The translations under genes were made by a program, and so were the position numbers. A stretch of DNA of 10,148 bases, taken from the NCBI GenBank assembly GCA_964489215.1, contig CAZAYB010000115.1:1-10148 (forward strand), written 5' to 3'. Positions 6,814 to 10,148 of this stretch are shown here, piece after piece; within the stretch, counting starts at the first letter, position 1, and each line of letters starts with the position of its first letter. Source of the stretch: CAZAYB01 sp964489215. GTDB taxonomy: Bacteria; Planctomycetota; Phycisphaerae; Sedimentisphaerales; Anaerohalosphaeraceae. The notes below the pieces were generated by a model, which saw only the letters and a list, made by a program, of their open reading frames with translations, did not search any database and had not been told where the DNA came from.

Positions 6814-9564
6814 TTATTGATTGTCTGGCCAGAGTTTTTCTGAAGCATATTCAGAGGCCACTGCTTTTAAGTCCTCGACATCAATAACACCGTCACTTAC
6901 TATGTCATAAGGTTCAGCTTCCTCGGGAAGCGGGGTAACCTGTTCCGGCTGGTCGGCAAGATACATGATCTCTTCAACAGTAAGTTCAGTATCATAGATC
7001 CTGAAATCATCAATCAAGCCATGGTACGGATTATTTCCAAGATGGTCGGCACCAATAACAAACAGGTCCAGTCCGTAAATTGGATAGAACTTATTGGGAG
7101 TATTAACCATCAGCTGACCATTTATCCAGACTTTCATTTCACCGGTATCAGCATTTTGAGTAAAGGTGTAATGATTCCACTGACCGCTCCACTGTTCAGA
7201 TGAAGCCAAGAACTGTGTTCCCTGCCAGGAATCATCCGGATTTCCCTTTCTCCAGTAGATGTAGCTGTTGTTCCATGGGAACAATGCGGTGCATCCGTGG
7301 AAAGAAAGCGGAGAGTTACCAGCAGCGAATGCGGTTCTCTTTTCCAGCGGGTCTTCTGGAGCTATAGTGTCACCCTTTGCCCAGAAGCTTATGCTGGTTT
7401 GAGTTTCAATGTCGTTTGAATCATTGAATGCTTCAACAGGTACACTTACATAACCTGTGCTTGTGAAATCCAGAGCTCCTGAATCATCGAAGCTTGTTGC
7501 CCACTGTATTGAGGCATGGTCAATAGCTGCATGGTAATCGTTACCAGAAGAGTCTGTGACTGTTACTCCAGAGGCGTCTTCAAATTCGTAATGTGCTCTT
7601 GGGTTTACAGCAGGAGCAGTTGGAGTTACCCTTTTTTCTGACTCGAGCCATTGAGCGGCTATCATTGCGAAATCTGTGATGTTAACTGAACAATCGTTAT
7701 TAAAATCTGTTACCGGTCCGAGATCAGGTACACACCTTGGCAGGTATAGTCTGATTTCGTCAATTCTCAGTCTTCCGGTCCCTGCTGCACCAGAACCGTC
7801 ACCGATACCAATAGTAATTTCAGTAACATTCTGAAGGTCAATTCCGGCGTCTGCTGGATTGATATTAACTTCGACCCAGGTGTCAGACTGAAGGTCCTCA
7901 GGTAAGCCGTTAGTAACAGCCATGCCTGTTGCACTGGAGTTATCGGTTAATTTCACGTAAAGATCTTCTGCACTGTTAGCAGGACCACCGTAAATCCAGA
8001 AAGTAAGTCCTTCAACGCCCTGCTGTGTCCAGTCCTGAGGAGCAGCAAAGGTTTTTGTGAATTCGTAAACAGCGGGACTATATTTTACGTCCATTGCCTG
8101 ATCTCCACCGAATACGATTGAAGTGTCAATGATGTTAGCGTCCGACCATGCGGCCTGAAGAGCGGCATCGTCAACATAACTATCAAAGTCTTCAATATTA
8201 AGGTAAACTGATGTTGTGAAACTCCAGATTACGCCTTTGTAGGTATTAACTGCGTCGACTTCGTCGATTCTCCAGAAGTAGCTTGTGTCAAGCAATAAAT
8301 CCTGGTCTACCTGCCATGAATTAACAGTTACTTCGCCTTTGTATTCGGGGTCGTTTTCATCAGCATTGAATACGGCTTCATAGGTTGTTCCGAAATAGAC
8401 TTTATGAGATGTTGCAAAATCACCAGATGACCATGTAAGTTCAGGTCTGACATTATCCGGAGAAAGTGTTTCAGGTCCTTTGTAGTTAGGATTCCAGGCC
8501 TGTCCATCATCAAGAATAGTTGCGTATACAGTTGTTTCATTTGCAACGGAATTATACTCAGCTACAACTTCAGCCTTTGGGTCTCCGCCGTAGGCAGTAA
8601 TCAGTCCATCATCTACAAGTCCAAGTATGTAAGAAACTCCATCATTTGGAAATACAATCTGTCCTTCAGTAATATCGATAAGACTTCCGGGATGGACAAC
8701 AACAAATCCACAGTTAATGATTCCGCCGTCAAGATTTGCAACAGCAGTTCCTCCAGCGAGCCTTGGTGCGTAAAAACCTGAGCCGCATCTGATTTCACCG
8801 CCAGTCATGTTCAATGTTCCGTTTCCATCATAACTGACACAGAAGTCATGACTCATATCCACGAGTCCGCCTGAGAGGTTGAATACACCAACTCCGGTTG
8901 CACCGCCGTGTTGTCGTCCGAGGTATACACGTCCCCAGGTTGATCTTAGTACACCGCCGGTCATGTTTACTGTAGCGGTACCGTTATAAGGAAGCCAGTA
9001 TGTTGAGGCGTTTTGGAGGACGGCATTTTCACTAATGTTAAGTTCGACATTACAGGTATCACCATATCCACCGTGAAATGTTCCCTTGTTGTTTACGCCA
9101 AGTCCGAGGTCAACAAAAGCGGTTCCGCTAAGGTCTACTCGAGCGTCGCCGTTTGTGCTTCTTCCGAAAAAAGTGCTTGCTCCTGCGGTTGTGAGCGTTC
9201 CTCCGGACATTTCGAGGTGTCCAACGTCTCCGTAACCTACCTGCATGTAGTCACCAATGGTAAGCGAGCCGCCAGTGATAGTGAGCCATGATTCTGTGTC
9301 CGGTCCAAATGCAGGTCCGCTTAGGGTCATACACTCGGCGTTAACTGTAGAATCAATGACACAAGGGTGTTCTTTGAGTTCATCATTGAACTGACTAAAT
9401 CTTGCGTCATCAGCTGAGGTTGGGACAGCTTCGTCTGACCAATTTTCTTCGCTGCTCCAGAGGTGGTCATTAGCATCGTTGTCCACCCATAAAGCTGCCT
9501 GAACAACATTAAGGCCAACTACAGCTAAGATAATTGCTGCGATAAATAATTTTTTGCTACACAT
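6814..9564 (-). CDS. Secreted LamG-domain protein with beta-helix repeats and split dockerin-like motifs
   Basis: 916 residues. The start has a strong GGAGGG about seven bases upstream and a signal peptide at 1-23 (cleavage probably VQA/ALW). Residues about 95-305 carry recurring '(M/L)(T/S)GG' turns (TGGS 97, MSGGT 119, MTGGV 201, LSGGL 230, MTGGE 253, LDGGI 278), as in right-handed beta-helix or autotransporter-type repeats. Residues about 363-452 resemble a fibronectin-III-like module (ELTWSSGDFATSHKVYFGT ... YFWRIDEV ... WSFTT). Residues 455-608 look like a carbohydrate-binding jelly roll (IEDFDSY ... LRIDEIRLYLP). A dockerin-like calcium loop follows (D620, N622, D624, D631). Residues about 655-865 are a LamG-like/concanavalin fold (AHYEFEDASG, SISFWAKG, KVWINGQL, HGLIDDFRIYD). 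A degenerate second loop (D887-D898) precedes the LWPDNQ end. No membrane anchor or sorting signal is seen. Probably a cell-surface or extracellular glycan-binding protein; no catalytic motif is evident. First gene of the likely operon. Confidence 0.93.
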   Translation of the reverse strand: MCSKKLFIAAIILAVVGLNVVQAALWVDNDANDHLWSSEENWSDEAVPTSADDARFSQFNDELKEHPCVIDSTVNAECMTLSGPAFGPDTESWLTITGGSLTIGDYMQVGYGDVGHLEMSGGTLTTAGASTFFGRSTNGDARVDLSGTAFVDLGLGVNNKGTFHGGYGDTCNVELNISENAVLQNASTYWLPYNGTATVNMTGGVLRSTWGRVYLGRQHGGATGVGVFNLSGGLVDMSHDFCVSYDGNGTLNMTGGEIRCGSGFYAPRLAGGTAVANLDGGIINCGFVVVHPGSLIDITEGQIVFPNDGVSYILGLVDDGLITAYGGDPKAEVVAEYNSVANETTVYATILDDGQAWNPNYKGPETLSPDNVRPELTWSSGDFATSHKVYFGTTYEAVFNADENDPEYKGEVTVNSWQVDQDLLLDTSYFWRIDEVDAVNTYKGVIWSFTTSVYLNIEDFDSYVDDAALQAAWSDANIIDTSIVFGGDQAMDVKYSPAVYEFTKTFAAPQDWTQQGVEGLTFWIYGGPANSAEDLYVKLTDNSSATGMAVTNGLPEDLQSDTWVEVNINPADAGIDLQNVTEITIGIGDGSGAAGTGRLRIDEIRLYLPRCVPDLGPVTDFNNDCSVNITDFAMIAAQWLESEKRVTPTAPAVNPRAHYEFEDASGVTVTDSSGNDYHAAIDHASIQWATSFDDSGALDFTSTGYVSVPVEAFNDSNDIETQTSISFWAKGDTIAPEDPLEKRTAFAAGNSPLSFHGCTALFPWNNSYIYWRKGNPDDSWQGTQFLASSEQWSGQWNHYTFTQNADTGEMKVWINGQLMVNTPNKFYPIYGLDLFVIGADHLGNNPYHGLIDDFRIYDTELTVEEIMYLADQPEQVTPLPEEAEPYDIVSDGVIDVEDLKAVASEYASEKLWPDNQ

Positions 9565-9685
9565 TTGTTACCCTCCTAACTAAGATTTGGGAAAAAAGTG
9601 AAAAGTAAATGAAGTGTATAAAACCTTATTTTAAAGGCGCTTACACACACTAATTTCAGAAGCCGAGTTTGTTTCAGTAATAAAC

Positions 9686-9746
9686 AACCTTTTTGTTTTT
9701 TAAATTTCTGCAGTTTTATTTGCATAACGATCGCCTTTTTGCCAGA
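9686..9746 (+). promoter_or_regulatory. Leader block shared with 77-111 (copy 2)
   Basis: AACCTTTTTGTTTTT (9686-9700) and GCCTTTTTGCCAGA (9733-9746) are separated by 32 bases, with ACGCAA at 9772-9777 after 25 more. Order and strand match copy 1. It lies about 120 bases upstream of the LamG start, but in the orientation pointing away from that gene, so it may serve the LamG gene in either orientation or a gene beyond the right edge. Confidence 0.4.
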
Positions 9747-9759
9747 ATAACAATTTCTA

Positions 9760-9779
9760 TTTTACGTAATTACGCAAAA
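9760..9779. promoter_or_regulatory. Near-perfect 20-bp palindrome, candidate operator
   Basis: TTTTACGTAA is followed immediately by TTACGCAAAA; the two halves are reverse complements at nine of ten positions, and the central CGTAATTACG is perfect. The right half read on the other strand is TTTTGCGTAA, which resembles the nearby TTTGCGTC repeats. Such a dyad is a plausible site for a dimeric DNA-binding regulator about 200 bases upstream of the LamG gene. Confidence 0.4.
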
Positions 9780-9920
9780 CAGTACAAGACTCTTTTGCGT
9801 CTGTTTCTTCGCACTTTGCGTCAATTTTAAAGTTTTTTGAGGGGATTTTGGGCGAATTTAAGTAAATTTGGTAAGAATTTAGTGATATTTTAGTAAGATT
9901 AGTCCTTATTATTACACTAT

Positions 9921-9946
9921 CAAAGAACTAATATGAGTCATCTTTG
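9921..9946. other. Stem-loop with 2-nt bulge
   Basis: CAAAGA (9921-9926) pairs with TCTTTG (9941-9946), and ACT (9927-9929) with AGT (9936-9938), leaving a CA bulge and a 6-nt loop. It lies four bases before a second stem-loop. Function unknown; an operator or leader-RNA structure is possible. Confidence 0.3.
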
Positions 9947-9949
9947 AGG

Positions 9950-9979
9950 GTGAAAAAGCGACATAAAAGACTTTTTCAC
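9950..9979. other. 9-bp perfect stem-loop
   Basis: GTGAAAAAG (9950-9958) and CTTTTTCAC (9971-9979) are exact reverse complements around a 12-nt loop. A T run (TTTTT, 9988-9992) follows on the plus strand after eight intervening bases, too far for a classic intrinsic terminator. It may be a dyad operator or part of a structured leader RNA. Confidence 0.4.
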
Positions 9980-10148
9980 ACTGAAAATTTTTAAGATTTG
10001 CGTCTTAGAATCCAAGCCATCTATGAAGTCAGGCAAATTTAAGGTCTATTCCGTCAGTCGAGTATGATTCAGTATGCTTTTGAATTTTTTGGGTCTTCGG
10101 GATAATTTGTGGGTTAAAAAAGGTAAAATCTTTGCCTCCGCTCTGGAG

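Larger units (their letters stand above)
9794..10004 (+). repeat. Three copies of TTTGCGTC
   Basis: The octamer TTTGCGTC occurs at 9794-9801, 9815-9822 and 9997-10004, all on the plus strand. The first two start 21 bases apart, about two helical turns. A related half-site lies inverted within the palindrome at 9760-9779. They may be repeated binding sites for one regulator. Confidence 0.35.
9565..10148. other. Gene-free, AT-rich regulatory region upstream of the LamG gene
   Basis: In 584 bases I see no gene with both a ribosome binding site and a plausible length. The region holds the shared leader blocks (9686-9746), a 20-bp near-palindrome (9760-9779), three TTTGCGTC copies (9794, 9815, 9997), A/T tracts spaced about one helical turn apart (about 9855-9905) and two stem-loops (9921-9979). 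The LamG gene reads leftwards from here; whatever gene lies right of the window may share the region. No good -35/-10 pair for the LamG gene was found. Confidence 0.7.

Noticed and set aside
9628..9659. Sigma-70 promoter for the LamG gene (TAAAAT with CTGAAA)
   Set aside because: The spacer would be 20 bases, outside the working range, and the -35 match is poor.
9597..9700. CRISPR-like or tandem repeat array in the right intergenic region
   Set aside because: Repeats are only 8-15 bases, irregularly spaced, with no spacer pattern.
9716..9746. Sigma-54-type promoter (TGGC...TGCA) in the LamG upstream region
   Set aside because: The spacing between GG and GC elements is wrong in both shared copies (7-8 bases instead of 10).
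10074..10148. Frame open from an ATG to the right edge (MLLNFLGLRDN...)
   Set aside because: No ribosome binding site and only 25 codons, in an AT-rich region; an in-frame stop lies directly upstream.

Overview
The window looks like a piece of a metagenome-assembled genome from a planctomycete, most likely class Phycisphaerae (Sedimentisphaerales-like). The evidence is the protein repertoire: a very large secreted protein, a LamG/dockerin-like surface protein with the planctomycete signatures 'DFNNDCSVNITDF' and a terminal '..LWP..', a pseudopilin-like protein with an FTLIE prepilin N-terminus and a C-terminal H-x9-D motif, and a URO-D-family methyltransferase-like protein. The assignment rests on family recognition, not on a marker gene. 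A run of ten N at 6291-6300 shows the window is a scaffold of two contigs.

Layout: 1-185 is the leader region of a plus-strand gene. 186-3998 (+) encodes a 1270-residue secreted protein with a probable catalytic-like central domain between beta-rich modules; I cannot place it in a named family. It converges on 4031-5083 (-), a URO-D/MtaA-like protein with its own good sigma-70-type promoter at 5142-5168. Upstream of that on the minus strand lie 5272-6111 (pseudopilin-like), 6326-6733 (membrane-anchored multi-zinc-ribbon protein) and 6814-9564 (916-residue LamG/dockerin protein with beta-helix-type repeats). The last three read as one likely operon, transcribed from the right. The final 584 bases (9565-10148) hold no convincing gene but are rich in short repeats, a near-perfect 20-bp palindrome and two stem-loops.

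The genes suggest an extracellular polysaccharide-related locus: secreted large enzyme-like and carbohydrate-binding-type proteins, a pseudopilin that may belong to a secretion or surface system, and a possible C1/corrinoid methyltransferase relative that could act on methyl groups released from substrates. That link is inference from co-location only.

Two points need most attention. First, an exact 30-nt duplication flanks the N gap, and the sequence between the two copies encodes the tail of an unrelated, lysine-rich glycosyltransferase-like protein; this looks like a chimeric contig end rather than biology. Second, the leader of the 1270-residue protein and the region upstream of the LamG gene share three short sequence blocks in the same order and orientation, which suggests a common regulatory element.
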